This document shows, piece after piece, positions 21,725 to 33,605 of a stretch of 64,000 nucleotides of DNA. This DNA comes from Porpolomopsis calyptriformis (lineage: Eukaryota; Basidiomycota; Agaricomycetes; Agaricales; Hygrophoraceae), in assembly GCA_951640195.1 (NCBI GenBank), contig OX621174.1, forward strand, positions 1,054,001 through 1,118,000, given 5' to 3'. Numbering within the stretch: the stretch's first letter is position 1; each line of letters starts with the position of its first letter. A program made the translations under genes and the position numbers. The notes beneath the pieces are model-generated. The model was given only the letters and a program-made list of their open reading frames with translations, did not search any database and was not told the DNA's origin.

Positions 21725-24700
21725 GTTTCAGCCTCGTCGTATCGTCCTTGTGAGGAGTAAACAAATGCAAGGTTGTTTACCGACATAAGAGTGAATGGGT
21801 GGTCAGAACCCAAATGCATCTCGTGGCCAGCTAATGCATGCTTGTTGAGTGTTTCAGCCTCGTCATATTGTCCTTGTGAGAAGTAAACGCCTGCAAGGTT
21901 GTTTACCGACATAAGAGTGTCTGGGTGGTCAGAACCCAAATGCATCTCGCGGCCAGCTAATGCGCACTTGTAGAGTGTTTCAGCCTTGTCGTATCGTCCT
22001 TGTGAGAAGTAAACGCCTGCAAGGTTGTTTACCAACGTAAGAGTGGATGGGTGGTCAGAACCCAAAAGCATCTCGCGGCCAGCTAATGCGCGCTTGTAGA
22101 GTGTTTCAGCCTTGTCGTATCATCCTTGTGAGGAGTAAACGCATGCAAGGTTGTTTACCGACGTAAGAGTGAATGGGTGGTCAGAACCAAAATGCATCTC
22201 GCAGCCAGCTAGTGTGCGCTTGTAGAGTGTTTCAGCCTCATCGTATCGTCCTTGTGACTCGTAAACGCCTGCAAGGTTGTTTACCGACACAAGAGTGTGT
22301 GGGTGATCAGAACACAAATGTATCTCGCAGCCAGCTAATGCGCGCTTGTAGAGTGTTTCAGCCTCGTCATATCATCCTTGTGAGTCGTAAACGCTTGCAA
22401 GGTTGTTTACTGACGTAAGAGTGGATGGGTGGTCAGAACCCAAATGCATCTCGTAGCCAGCTAATGCCCGCTTGAAGAATGTTTCAGCCTCGTCGTATCG
22501 TTCTTGTGACTCGTAAACGCATGCAAGGTCGTTTACCGACGTAAGGGTGGATGGATGGTCAGAACCCAAATGCATCTCGTGGCCAGCTAATGCGCACTTG
22601 TGGAGTGTTTCAGCCTCGTCGTATCATCCTTGTGAGAAGTAAACACCTGCAAGGTTGTTTACCGACGTAAGAGTGAATGGGTGGTCAGAACCCAAATGCA
22701 TCTGGTAGCCAGCTAATGCCCGCTTGCGGAATGTTTCAGCCTCATCGTATCATCCTTGTGACTCGTAAACGCTTGCAAGGTTGTGTACCGACGTAAGAGT
22801 GTCTGGGTGGTCAGAACCCAAATGCATCTCGCAGCCAACTAATGCTCGCTCATAGAGTGTTTCAGCCTGGTCGTATTGTCCTTGTGACCGGTAAACACCT
22901 GCAAGGTTGTGTACCGACGTAAGAGTGTCTGGGTGATCAGAACCCAAATGCATCTCGTGGCCAGCTAATGCTCGCTTGTAGAGTGATTCAGCCTGGTTGT
23001 ATCGTCCCTGTGAGGAGTAAACGGTTGCGAGGTTGTTTACCGACGTAAAAGTGGACAGATGTTCGCATCCGAACATGGTTTCACACCCTTCAACGACTTG
23101 CTTCCCAAAAAATTCAGCATCATCGTATCTTCCCCGACTCTTCAAATACCACCCCATTTCCGCATTTGAGTGAACCAGTTCAAAGTTCGTACCATCTTCG
23201 CTATTCCACCACCGATTCAGCGATCGTAAATGTGGCAGGAACTCTTCGCATTCAGCCCACCGTTGTGGCAATCCGGGGTCTGGTATGTGTCGGAAAGCGC
23301 CACAAATGAGCGAGACCGATGACTGAAGCCATTCTCGATACGTGTCTTCTTTCTTCGCATTCTCGTGCCTTATAAATCGGATTAGATCGTGCATCCACAG
23401 CGAAGAGTTCCGCTCAGTAGATCGATATTCCACAAGAGACAGTGCTTGTAATTTCTGTAAGGCCATCCGGAATTTCGCTGTGGAGCAAATCAGGGCGACC
23501 AATGAAGCAAACTCGGGGAATATATGAGAATCGTGTTCGGGTTGAGATGGGGTATGCTGTGGTGGGTGTTGTGGGTGCAACCACTCTTTGGCCCCTTGAA
23601 TGATCATCGTGACCGGGATATTTTCCGGGTCAAGGAAAGAAAGAATCTTGAGCAGATTGCTGATGTCGATAGATTCTTCTTGCAGTTTGTTGAATTGTTT
23701 AGTGAACGTGGTCGCTACCGATCGCTCCTGGTATGGAGTCAAGTCGTTCTCCCATTTGACCACCTGTGATTATCAGTGAATCACAATTAATTACATCATA
23801 AGCAGTGCATATGAGCTTACATCCATTTTTTCACCGCCCATGTACATTTCGTACATTTCGTCTAGAGTGGAGTGGGTCTGTTTCATAAAAGCTGCCGCTT
23901 GGACAACCGCGAGAGGAAGCCGACCAACACATTCGACCAATTCCTCGGCGCGGCTGAATATAGAAGGCATTGCGGTCTCCGTGTTCACGCCAGCATCTTG
24001 TAAAAAAAGATTCGCAGAATGGTGTGGTGTAAGAGGATGAATTTCGAGTATGGAATTCTGATTTCCTGAGATAGCCACCAGGGCCTCGGCGACGTCTGCG
24101 GTCCGAGTCGTGAAAAGAATGTTGCCTCGAACATTTTCGCGAGGAAGGTGTGTCCGGAAAAAATCCATCGAAGTCTTCTCGACATTATCGAAAATGAGAA
24201 GCCAATCGTCATGGGCTTGTTCTAGCCATCGTCGAGCTGCAGTTAATTTCGCATCTTGTTCCTGCAGGTGGCGATCGGGATGGCATATAACGTCAAGGAC
24301 ATTCGCGAGGCCATCGTTTAGTTTGTCGACACTGGTAGCCGATATCCAGAAGATGTAAAAGTACTGGCCCCGATCATACGATATTTTGGCGTAGTACAGT
24401 ACTAGCTGCGATTTGCCGACACCGGGCATCCCATATACAGCACAACAGCTTGGTCCATCATTTGGCGCGTTGGTCAGAGCATTCCGTAAGAACGCTACTT
24501 GTTCGTCTCTTCCAATAAAGTGGACGGAGAGACGACCGGTGGGGGAATTATTGATGGATTGTCGTGATGCTGGCTCACGTTCACGATCTAGTTGATTACG
24601 CAAGTCAGCTGCGCTATCTAAAGGAAGGGACTGGAGATCTTTTTTATGAATGCCGTGGCAGATGAATTGACCGTCCAGATCACCATTCAACTCACCTTGC

Positions 24701-24789
24701 TGATAGTTGATGATATTGACGTTGAACTGATCACCCTCGACAGTGTTGATTGTGCTGCCGTGGATATGAGTCGTAGAGGGGCTGGCCAT

Positions 24790-25184
24790 GATAGTGGTGT
24801 GAAGATGGGTGATGTGTGAGGATGGGCGATACCTCGACACAGCATCGGTCTCGCGGTCTGTTACGGGTGTTGCGATTTATTCTCCGACTAAAGGTTTGCC
24901 GAAAGGATCGAGATAACGATCGAGTTGTTTTTTCTCTCCGATCTGGCGACATACGCACCAAGGAACATTGAGGTCGATCAATTAATATTGGTGGAGATAA
25001 AGTAACGGTACCTTACAGTGCAAATGCAATGCGCCCATCTTTCAAAGTGCGAACCAATCACCGGCAAAGTCAGTACATACTGTAGCTGTTACACGAGAAG
25101 CAAACAAAAAAAACACACACAAATGCATACATATAACAATCCAAAAACACCATACACAAAAATCCATCAGGGAAACTTTGTCTA
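24790..25184. other. Intergenic: promoter of NB-ARC-TPR copy 2 and 3' flank of the transcription factor gene
   Basis: No coding frame with motifs. 25100-25160 is A-rich with CA repeats and lies just past the stop of the transcription factor gene. Confidence 0.45.
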
Positions 25185-28100
25185 TCACTGAAGCGACACC
25201 TCGGGCGGAAAGAAACCAACCGCGTTATGCATCCCTAAATTGTTCATACCCTGGTTGTAAATTCCCCTACTGTTCGCTTGGTCTGGCCATGAGAACCTGT
25301 ATCCATAGAAGAAAAAAATCGATCAACATCAAACAAACACGAATGCAAAAAAAGAAAAATACCACATACCCGGGCATCATCATCGTCTGCCACCACGCAG
25401 GATTCTTCAACGCCTGCATAGTAGCCAACATTTCCTCTTCCGAAAGCATACTACTCCCATACCCATTCATCCCGCTCCCCAACCCAAGATCAAAACTTGC
25501 ATCAAACTCGATCATCGGCGCCGCACTCGGAACGTACCCTTCCCCGCCACCATCAACTGCCGCTGACGCGGATACCACACCCTCCCCAGCGTCCTGATAC
25601 GGCGGCGTCTGCGTATTCGACTTTTCACTCTGACTATACACCGACTGCGCATACCCACTCTCAAGGGACGATGGCATTCCCAATGTCTGTGATGGAGCGG
25701 ACATCGGTTGGTGCGGCGGCACAACAGAGAACGCAGAGTTGGTGCTACCCGAACTCGCCGCAAGATAATCCCCATGGGACGACCTAGCCATCGGATTCGG
25801 ATTCGGCGGCGGGGGTGGTTGGTACACCCGGCTGGCTGACATCCCATCCCGCCGATGGCGCGACAGAAGACCGGCCAGGAATCTCGCATACAGCCTTGGT
25901 GTATGCCGGTCATCAATCGCAATCTCCGGCGAACTGAACGTCTGTATCAGCCGCCCAATCAGGTCGAATATCTCGCTCTCTTGATCCTTGTTCAGCATAT
26001 TCGAGAAATCAGGTCGAAGGAGCTATGAGGTGTGCATGCGCGAGCATCAGCAAGCATCCTCAACTAGTTTTCAACTCAAACAGTACCTTGAGAAGAAACG
26101 CAGACGCAAAGGATGCGAAGATAAAATGACCTGTAAAATGGACAATCAACATCCGACCTTCCTTTTCAAGCAGGGATCCTACCATCTGGAGCAAAACGCA
26201 TATACCCGCTCGGCGCAAGGGTCTCGATCATATTCTGTACCACGGACTTTGCGGCTTCCAGACACTGCCATCAAACCAAGAATCAGTTCCTCCTTGCACC
26301 AAACAAAACCACACATCACCAACCTTAATGAAAAATACATGATCCCCAGGCTCGATACCTCTCTGGAACGCCTGTTGGAAGCCAAACGAGTACATCACAA
26401 GCCTCGAATACCCAACCAGGCTGTTGTTTCCACATGCAATCAACGATATCAGTAAAACCCAAATCAATACTCCTAGCCACTTACAACGGCAGCAGCGTAC
26501 ACCTGAAAGCTGATGCACGATCTAAACCATACGACAAGAACTCGTTCAGAAAAGGTCCACGAACACAGAAAACAGTAGTGATACCCACCGTTGGGATCCG
26601 AATCTTGAGCGAACCTCTTCGACCATTCCTCGTGGTATCGTGTCAGATGACCGTCATGAATGGCCGTAACAGCGCGGAAGTCGACGTCCTATAATTTCCA
26701 GTTAACAAATAACATTACACCAGATGGGCCAACAAGAAAAAAAAGAAGTCGGGAGGGGGGGCGGACGCACTCTGTTAAGACCGGTCGGAGAGTCGGGATC
26801 AGAGAATATATCATCATGGAATCGAGCGACAATTCGAAGCAGCGAAGCATATCCGCATAAATGAACATCGTACTAAGTGTCAAAATGAAAAATGAAACTT
26901 TAAAATACAAAACTGAACTACACGCACCGGATGGTTATACTGTGATTTCTTGTACCACTCTTTCGAATTTCGTACAATACTGTTTAAAAAGAGGAGGCCA
27001 TCAGCGTCAATTCCAAACACAGCAAACAACCAACTCACTAGTCCTCCTTTATAGTCACCGGCTTCCCAAACTGCGTCGCCGTCGAACGATCCAGATTGAA
27101 ACAAATCATCCACACCCTCGTCCTATTCAGCGCCTCCCGTTCCTGTCTCTCATTCTGCGGTTTCGCCAACGACACCTGATGTAAATTCAAGTCGGTCGCA
27201 ATCCTAATCATCACCATCATCAATCCATCCCCTTTTCAAAAAAAACTGACATGGCAAAAACACATACCGAATAGCCAATCCGGTATACAACCAGCTCCGA
27301 TCCTCCTCCCACCGTTTAGCCGGGACGGCATAGATGCTCATCATGATATAAGCCTGGCAGAGCTCTACAGACTTCCATCCGTCAATGAGCGCGTTCGCAG
27401 CGGAGTGTTTCGCAAAGTGCATTGCGATCGGGTAAATCTCTGACTTTTCAGGGTAGTACCTCGATGATATCGCACAGACTGCAGAAAAGAAAGAAGAAGA
27501 AAAAGTCAGCTTTCAGAGGATCACCGTGCCGCACCGGCAAACAAACGACAAGACTTACTGACGGTGAACAAGAACGGGCATCGAGCAAACGTTGACGCGG
27601 GCGTATGCAGCACGGGATCAAGCAACGAAATAAACGGCTAAACAAACGAAACACAGCGGGGGGTGAACACCCTGCCAACGTCTAACACAAACACACGATA
27701 ACAGCTCCACGTACATTAACACGCGTGTAAAAGCTATCAAGAGAGGTCGTCAACCGCTGCGCCGGAAAAGATGAGACGAAGATACTTGCATGTCAAATAA
27801 CTTGTCCACTTCCTCGGGAGAAACAAGCCCATGAACCAAAATCTCAGGTGGACTATGCCGCTCGATCAATGACGCTCGCATTCCGAGATCAGTTGCGGGA
27901 CCTTATCAACAAAAACAAAAAAAGACATCACACCATCGCCCAATCCGAGAATCAAAATGAGGCTCACCAGGCATGAAATAAGTCTCATTCGCTACACCCT
28001 ATCAACAAAAAACAATCAGCCACAAGAAATAAAGATACGGGAGACACATACCACATCATCATCATCATCCTCATTCTCCACACTCGCACGATCCCCACCC

Positions 28101-31087
28101 CCGCCGCCAGCACCAGCACCGCCCCCACCAGAACCAGTATCCACCCTTATCCTACTCCTCCCCCCACCCTGATTCTTCGCCTTCGTATTCGACAATGACA
28201 AATTCGCGATCAACCCCAACGGCACGGCCGCATCCGGCAACGACTGCAACTTCTCCGGATCCTGCGGCGACCCACCCGCACCACTATCACCACCACTTTC
28301 ACCCTCACCACCACCACCACCATACTCGTCATCCGCGAGGTCTTTTGCATCATCAGATAAACCCCCGTGGTTGAAATGATCAGAAGCATCATCCGAATCG
28401 TCTTCCATACCACCACCATGAGCCGCACGTGACTCCAACTTGAACGTCGTCGTCGTCGTCATCCCAGCTGTCTTCCCCCCACTCAGATTGGGCTTACCCT
28501 GCGGCGGGAGTATACTCGACTGCATCCGGTCCAGCCAAGCGACGATGTTTCGGTTGTGTTGGTCGGAGGGAGAGGTCGCCATCCGATACGAAGCAATCGA
28601 GAGCGGGGTGGCGATGTACGGATTGTGCAGCTGTCGGCGGCGTGCGTGTGCAGGGGAAGGGGGAAGTAGAGTGAGCTTATCAGTTCGGGATTTTCTAGAT
28701 ATGGGTGACAGATATCCGGCACACGAACCTGTTTGAGCAGAGACTCGATGATGGCATCCTTTTGCCTTATTTGCGCAAGGAGGTATTCGCGTTTGCTAAT
28801 GGAAGTGATAGGTGAGTCGGGTGTCAGAGACGTGTGAGAAGAGGAGGACGAGGACGACATGGAAGAGCAGGAGGATGGTGTTGGAGACGGAGAGCGGGAC
28901 GTCATCGTCATTGACGACAGAATTCGAAGCAGAAAAGGTCTCGACTGAGAGAGGGAGGGAGACTCTGACGATAATGAACCCTAAATGAAGTGATCATATA
29001 GATTGCCCCCCTCCCTCTCCAAGCCCTGATGACCACATAAACGGAAATAAAAATAGATGCCTGACCGTCCCGAACAGAGAAAAAGTTCGTCATCTGTTCA
29101 GCCGTGAGGGACGATGGTCATCCATTCCCACTCCGGAAAAATCGCAGAGTCCGGAAGAAATGGCTGCCCCCCAAAAAAAGAAAATATTTCTTCGAAGAAT
29201 GCAAAAGGCTGCATTGAAGAAATGAAAGAAGGAAGGAAAAACACCTACTTAGGCGCCGTTCTGGGTTTACGTCCCTCCACGACACAAACATGCCCACCAG
29301 CCTTGCATCTTTTGCACGTATTTTCATCTTTGGGGAAATCGCATTTCATCTGTCACCGGAGGGGACCCAATATGAACGGGAAGAGATGGCGTAACCCAGA
29401 ATGGAGAGGTGGCAAAAGTGTGTGTGATGCATGAGTAGGAGGAGGGAAGGGATTGCAACCCGAAATAAGGGTAAGATCGTGCCGGAGGACAAAAGATCCG
29501 GACAATAAATAGTGTCACGGGTCGAATGAGAGATCACAGTTCAGTGGAGAGACGGACAAAGTTGCCGGCGGGACGTAGATAACACCGGAGTCGGGCGAAA
29601 CAAGTCGAGACCGAGATAAACGGGTGGGGGCAGAAAAACACAAGTCAACAAGTGAGCACAAGCTTCACGTGGGTATAGACCAAGAATGGGGTACGTGCCT
29701 TTAACCGTTTACACACTGTGCATGCCCCCTGACTGGAAAAAAAGAAAGAATATTAGCACACATACCATAGTCATGGTGAGGACACTAGATCCCCAAAGTA
29801 CGTAGTGGCGCAAAAATACGATAGACTATGCGCCGAAATTCAGGAGAGATGGGCGCGGAACGTGTCGGGCTCGGAGGCAAAATATTGCCGGTCGGCATGC
29901 ACAGAACAGGAACGAGCCGAAAAAAGGCTGTTTCACGAGGATGAAGCGATAGAAAGAAGAAGAAAAACGTGGTGGGAAGAGGGGATAACAGAACGAGGCA
30001 AGAAAAAGTATGAAGAGTCCCGGGGAATGTGGTGAATATGGATTGATCGAGATCACGTGATTGTCGCATAATAGATCAAGAAAGGAAAGCAACGGGCTTG
30101 GAAAAAAAAAATTTAAAACAAAAATGACACTCACAGCCTAGTGGGAACGACAGGTTCCGGATTACCCATACTCGCAGCACGGCCAATATTGGTGGCCGTA
30201 GAACCTCCCACACCTGGTTCTGGACCACCGTCTTGTTCGTCTTCGCTCGGGGTCTCGCTTTCTCTCTCACCGTCGCCTGTATTATCATTCCTTTTTTGCC
30301 TTTTTCGTTTTCCCCTGCCGCGTCCGCTGGTAGGGAGGCCGGCGAGGGGAGGAAGAGGGGAAGGAGGGCGAAAGGGCGGCTTGGTGATTCGCACACTGCC
30401 GGCGCTGGCGTTGGTCGACCGCGCGTGTGGAGAGGGCCGGGAGGGGGCGGGGGCGGGGGCGGGGGCGGAAGCGGACGTCGAGGCGGAGCCTGGAGTGCTG
30501 GTCGCCAGACCACCATCTTCAGTCCAGGGCTTTGACGAGACGCTCGGGTGTGAACGGGAGTGGAAGTGGATTTGGTGGGGAGGGAGCAAGAGAACGTTGT
30601 CGGGAGATGGGGCAGAATAGGGCGTTGATCCTTGCCTGGGTGTGTATGGGGAGGAGCCTCCACCGGTGGAAGCTGTTGGAGTGAGGTATGGGGAATTTTT
30701 TGATGAGACGAAAGTTGCTGTGGTCGGGGTTGCATCGATGGGGGTGTGCGGATAAATGTCAGAGCCCGAGTAGAAATACAACTCGGGGGGTTGGTAGGAC
30801 GGGGAAGGATGAAGAGCAGTGGTGGTGTAATCCGAAGATGGGATTGCGATGGTGGAGGGTGGTGTGGTGTACTGATCAGCAACGAAATCATAGAGTGACG
30901 GTATTTGAGAAGAGGTCTGAAAAGTGGGAGTGAGTGAGTTCTGGAGGTGTTGTTGAGGTTGCTGTTGCTGCTGCTGCTGTTGGTCGTTAGCAAAAGATTC
31001 GAGCCAGGTTCGATATGTTGCGTCAAGGTCATGGCTAGAGGAAACGATGTTGTCTGGATTGTAAAAAGTGGAGGTGGGACCTATCAT
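25185..31087 (-). CDS. Zn2Cys6 transcription factor with fungal-specific TF domain
   Basis: Twenty exons, all phases consistent, about 1209 residues: 30135-31087, 29699-29732, 29249-29349, 28729-28795, 28052-28630, 27968-27998, 27790-27901, 27715-27733, 27559-27637, 27268-27478, 27039-27203, 26928-26979, 26771-26872, 26589-26688, 26485-26521, 26324-26420, 26183-26264, 26087-26130, 25370-26022, 25185-25296. The N-terminus is disordered with a Gln run. The zinc cluster ACTVCKRLKMKCDF then CKRCKAGGHVC has all six cysteines; KREYLLAQIRQKDAIIESLL follows as linker/dimerisation helix. The middle (NPFISLLDPVLHTP, YYPEKSEIYPIAMHFAKHSA, RIATDLNLHQ) is the fungal TF domain. Two introns appear to have GC donors (29350-29698 and 27734-27789), and one exon is 19 bases. 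It belongs to the broad XlnR/PrtT-like group; targets are unknown. An upstream TTG-initiated extension is open, so the true start may be further 5'. Confidence 0.88.
29350..29698 (-). other. Candidate GC-AG intron inside the zinc cluster
   Basis: The exon coding ACTVCKRLK ends at 29699 and the intron begins GCACGT. It ends GACAG before ATG AAA TGC (MKC). A GT donor five bases downstream would break the frame and the conserved KRLKMKC motif, so the GC donor is the only solution I find. At 349 bases the intron is much longer than most here. Confidence 0.7.
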
Positions 31088-31630
31088 TTGGCGAGAGTTG
31101 GTGTCTAGGTTGGAGAATGATGGCCAGGGATCAGCAGATGATGAAGTTGAAGACGGAGCTGTGATGAGGATGATGAAAGGGTGGTTGAAAGGCAAACGAA
31201 GGCGAAAAACAGGACTAACGAAGCGAATTTTTTGAAATGTCCTCGGATGAATGGGATTCTTTGGAGGAGGATAACATGGTCGGGACAGCTTCTCGTCACG
31301 GATTTGGAAAGCAGGCTATGTGGCAGGCAACCGGGAGAGATAGCAGCGGTGTAGAGAGGGAAGGGAGCGTCTATGAAGGATTGGATTGGAAAAGGCTTCT
31401 GCAGTGGATTGTAGCTCGGTAGTAGAAAATCACCGGAAGAAGGTGATTCTGTCTGGAAAAACGGGGTCGTGTGGGATCAGTTGACTCGGGGACAGTATTC
31501 GATCGATGGCTAAGTATCGATACGATATAAAGGTAACCGTAGCTATCAAAACGGACGACGCTCGGAGATTGGTAGACTCGATCAGCTTGGATCGGGCATT
31601 TAGTCTATATGGTAACGACGGATATCATCT
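31088..31630. other. Promoter region of the transcription factor gene and 3' flank of the metacaspase gene
   Basis: 31088-31195 continues the transcription factor frame upstream without an ATG (…SSADPWPSFSNLDTN), so it may be coding from an unseen upstream exon. The remainder has no recognisable frame. Confidence 0.4.
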
Positions 31631-33577
31631 TTATCCAGCCAGTAATGGGAACCTACGCTCCAGGTCCTAGGCAAGAAATATCAATGGCCAGCCGCAAAGC
31701 ATAACTTGACACATACCAAAGGCTCGTGACTCGAGAGCTGAACAGACACCATCAGCGATATGATATCAGCTTACAGACAGAACCTCACCTGTGGGTTCTG
31801 AAAGTTATTCATCTCCAACTCTGGAAGCTCCTTCAACACCGGGTCGGCATCGTCTTGCATTTCCAGCAATCTCTTGAGGCGAGCCGCGTCGTGCAGCTGG
31901 AGCGACAGGCGGTGGATTTTATGGCTGCAAACATACTCTTTAATAGCGCGCTTTTTTATCCCCCAGCGTTTTTTTACCTAATACGTGTCATCAGCTCTTT
32001 TAATGACGAATCAGGGTTTTTCTCTGGGAAGCGGGTGTAAACAAACATCGGACGCGGTGAGCAAATGGGCACCCACCGAGAACATCGATAAAAGCCTGAG
32101 TCTTTTCGTAAGATCGACAAGATGAAACCGTTTTTGTACACACACCGTCGTCATAGATTCACTCTCGTTCTCCCATGACAGCTGTCTGTCTTTCGCTGCC
32201 GAAAAACAGAGCTATTCAAGTAAAAAAACGATGTCAGCGAGAGAGAAACCACATCACTTAGAGACGCACCACAAGCGGTTTCTTCTCAGCACCACCCATC
32301 CAGTTATTAGCACACCAGCCCTCACACACTCGCGTGACGGGCGAGGCGCACAACTCCGACTCCGTGATTGTCGTGGGGTCGCATGGGTGGCGGTCCGTTT
32401 CTATGGCATTAGGAGAAGTAGTTGTTTCTTTGGTGGATCGACGCCTCCGAGCAGACTCGCTTGTCGATTTCCTGACGTAGTCTAATAATCTCTGTCGTGA
32501 GAAAAAGCAGCAAATAAATAGCTAGGCATGACCTATGTCCCCACGCCGGACTACGATCAAATAAAGTCAGGCGTCGACTTTAAAACATGAGAATCACAAA
32601 CCGATCGAGTTTCGTATCGGATCAGGGTCACGCTCCCCTTTGTTTATCCAGGGTACATATACTCTGTTGCAGCGAATGTGCTCCAAGTCTTATATGGACA
32701 ATTAGATAAATAAGAAAGCAGATAGAAAACACACCCAGAATAGAACCAGAATGACAGGTATCGAATACTGCCTATAAATATAGAAGTCAATGTTCAAGCT
32801 ATCATATCCTCAGAAAGGTCAACGTACGATGAGGATGCTGCCTAAGGGCAAATGATTGACAAGACGTTTTCGGAGTTCCTAGCGTAGGGTGCATGATTAG
32901 AGAAAGTGGGTGGGTAACCAAAAACGTACATTGTCAACAATGACTTTTTTGGAGTCGCTCAGAACGATGGCTAAAATGACATTAATATTGAGCTAGGAGA
33001 AGATAACGAACCCGCGTCACCTTCATCCCGACCGTCAGACTCAGTTCCCGTCCGATTCTCAATCTGAGTGGAATGTCCCGCGACTGCGTTATCATCAGTA
33101 TTAAAGGAAAAATATAACAACGGAGCGTGTTCGCACAATGAAAAAAGAGTTGATCCCCTGCTACAGTTCCCTTGACGAAATGACGAATCTCTCTCATCTG
33201 GCGTAGAGATCGACGAAGATGAGACCACAAAATCCAAACAGGTAAACATAACTTACCATATTAGGCCGGTTGGGCTCATGCTTTTTGTCACCCACGCCGT
33301 CAAGCATGAGCGTAATGTCCGCCTCCGCGAATTTGTAAACAGCTAGGATAGGTAATCAGCTGATATATCTTGGCGAGAGGGAGGTGGGACCGAATAATCA
33401 AGACCGTCATGACTTACACATGAGGAATTTTTTCATCTCCAATACGTCGTGGTGTGGACCGGACAGCTCCATATCCGGTTCGCAGTCCACATTCACGTAG
33501 TTGATGCCGATAAGAAGTGCCTTTTTCCTTGGATGCCGGCTTGGCTCTTCCTGCCCCGCGCCAGACGCAGTGCCCAT
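31631..33577 (-). CDS. Metacaspase (peptidase C14 family)
   Basis: Sixteen exons with consistent phases give 379 residues: 33418-33577, 33257-33342, 33137-33197, 33021-33083, 32930-32970, 32828-32878, 32735-32771, 32602-32688, 32533-32550, 32270-32481, 32146-32211, 32077-32095, 31978-32023, 31789-31924, 31717-31737, 31631-31666. The caspase fold starts with KKALLIGINYVNVD. The catalytic His lies in LFFHFAGHS and the catalytic Cys in AVFDTCHSG. LCFSAAKDRQLSWEN and MTTAFIDVL match the p10-like part. Metacaspases are Arg/Lys-specific, calcium-dependent cysteine proteases with roles in proteostasis and cell death. There is no long Gln/Asn-rich prodomain. Exons as short as 18, 19 and 21 bases occur. 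The start at 33577 lies just after a GA microsatellite; an upstream first exon cannot be excluded. Confidence 0.88.
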
Positions 33578-33580
33578 TAC

Positions 33581-33605
33581 TTGTGGAGAGAGAGAGAGAG
33601 AGAGG
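33581..33605. repeat. GA microsatellite
   Basis: About twelve GA units directly upstream of the metacaspase start codon, in its 5' UTR or promoter on the minus strand (TC repeat). Length variation there could alter expression. Confidence 0.85.

Larger units (their letters stand above)
20860..23040 (-). repeat. 126-bp tandem repeats coding TPR units
   Basis: Unit length is 126 bp (42 codons), with about 13 units once the two insertions are removed. Unit identity is high, with recurrent blocks such as GGTTGTTTACCGACGTAAGA on the plus strand. High identity among neighbours together with strings of shared variants suggests recent unit duplication or gene conversion. Confidence 0.9.
20734..24789 (-). 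pseudogene. NB-ARC-TPR pseudogene, copy 2, with LTR insertions
   Basis: The 5' part is intact: exons 24696-24789, 23821-24587 and from 23763 on, with the same two introns as copy 1. It has Walker A GMPGVGKSQ, Walker B DDWLLIFDNV and VGRLPLAVVQAA. The TPR part runs to the TAG at 20734 and held about 13 units of 126 bp. It is broken by in-frame TGA codons at 22750, 22624, 22372 and 22120 (lower coordinate of each). All four lie at the same codon of the repeat, where intact units have CGA (SQGRY). Two LTR-type elements (21022-21390 and 21522-21724) interrupt later units. A truncated protein of about 620 residues ending in three TPR units could still be made, so it may not be functionless. Confidence 0.85.

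Noticed and set aside
20860..23040. CRISPR-like or satellite array
   Set aside because: The 126-bp period codes for 42-residue TPR units in frame; no spacer pattern.
28796..30134. Separate small genes inside the long introns of the transcription factor
   Set aside because: Frames there are short and without motifs; the zinc-cluster exons on either side join perfectly in phase.
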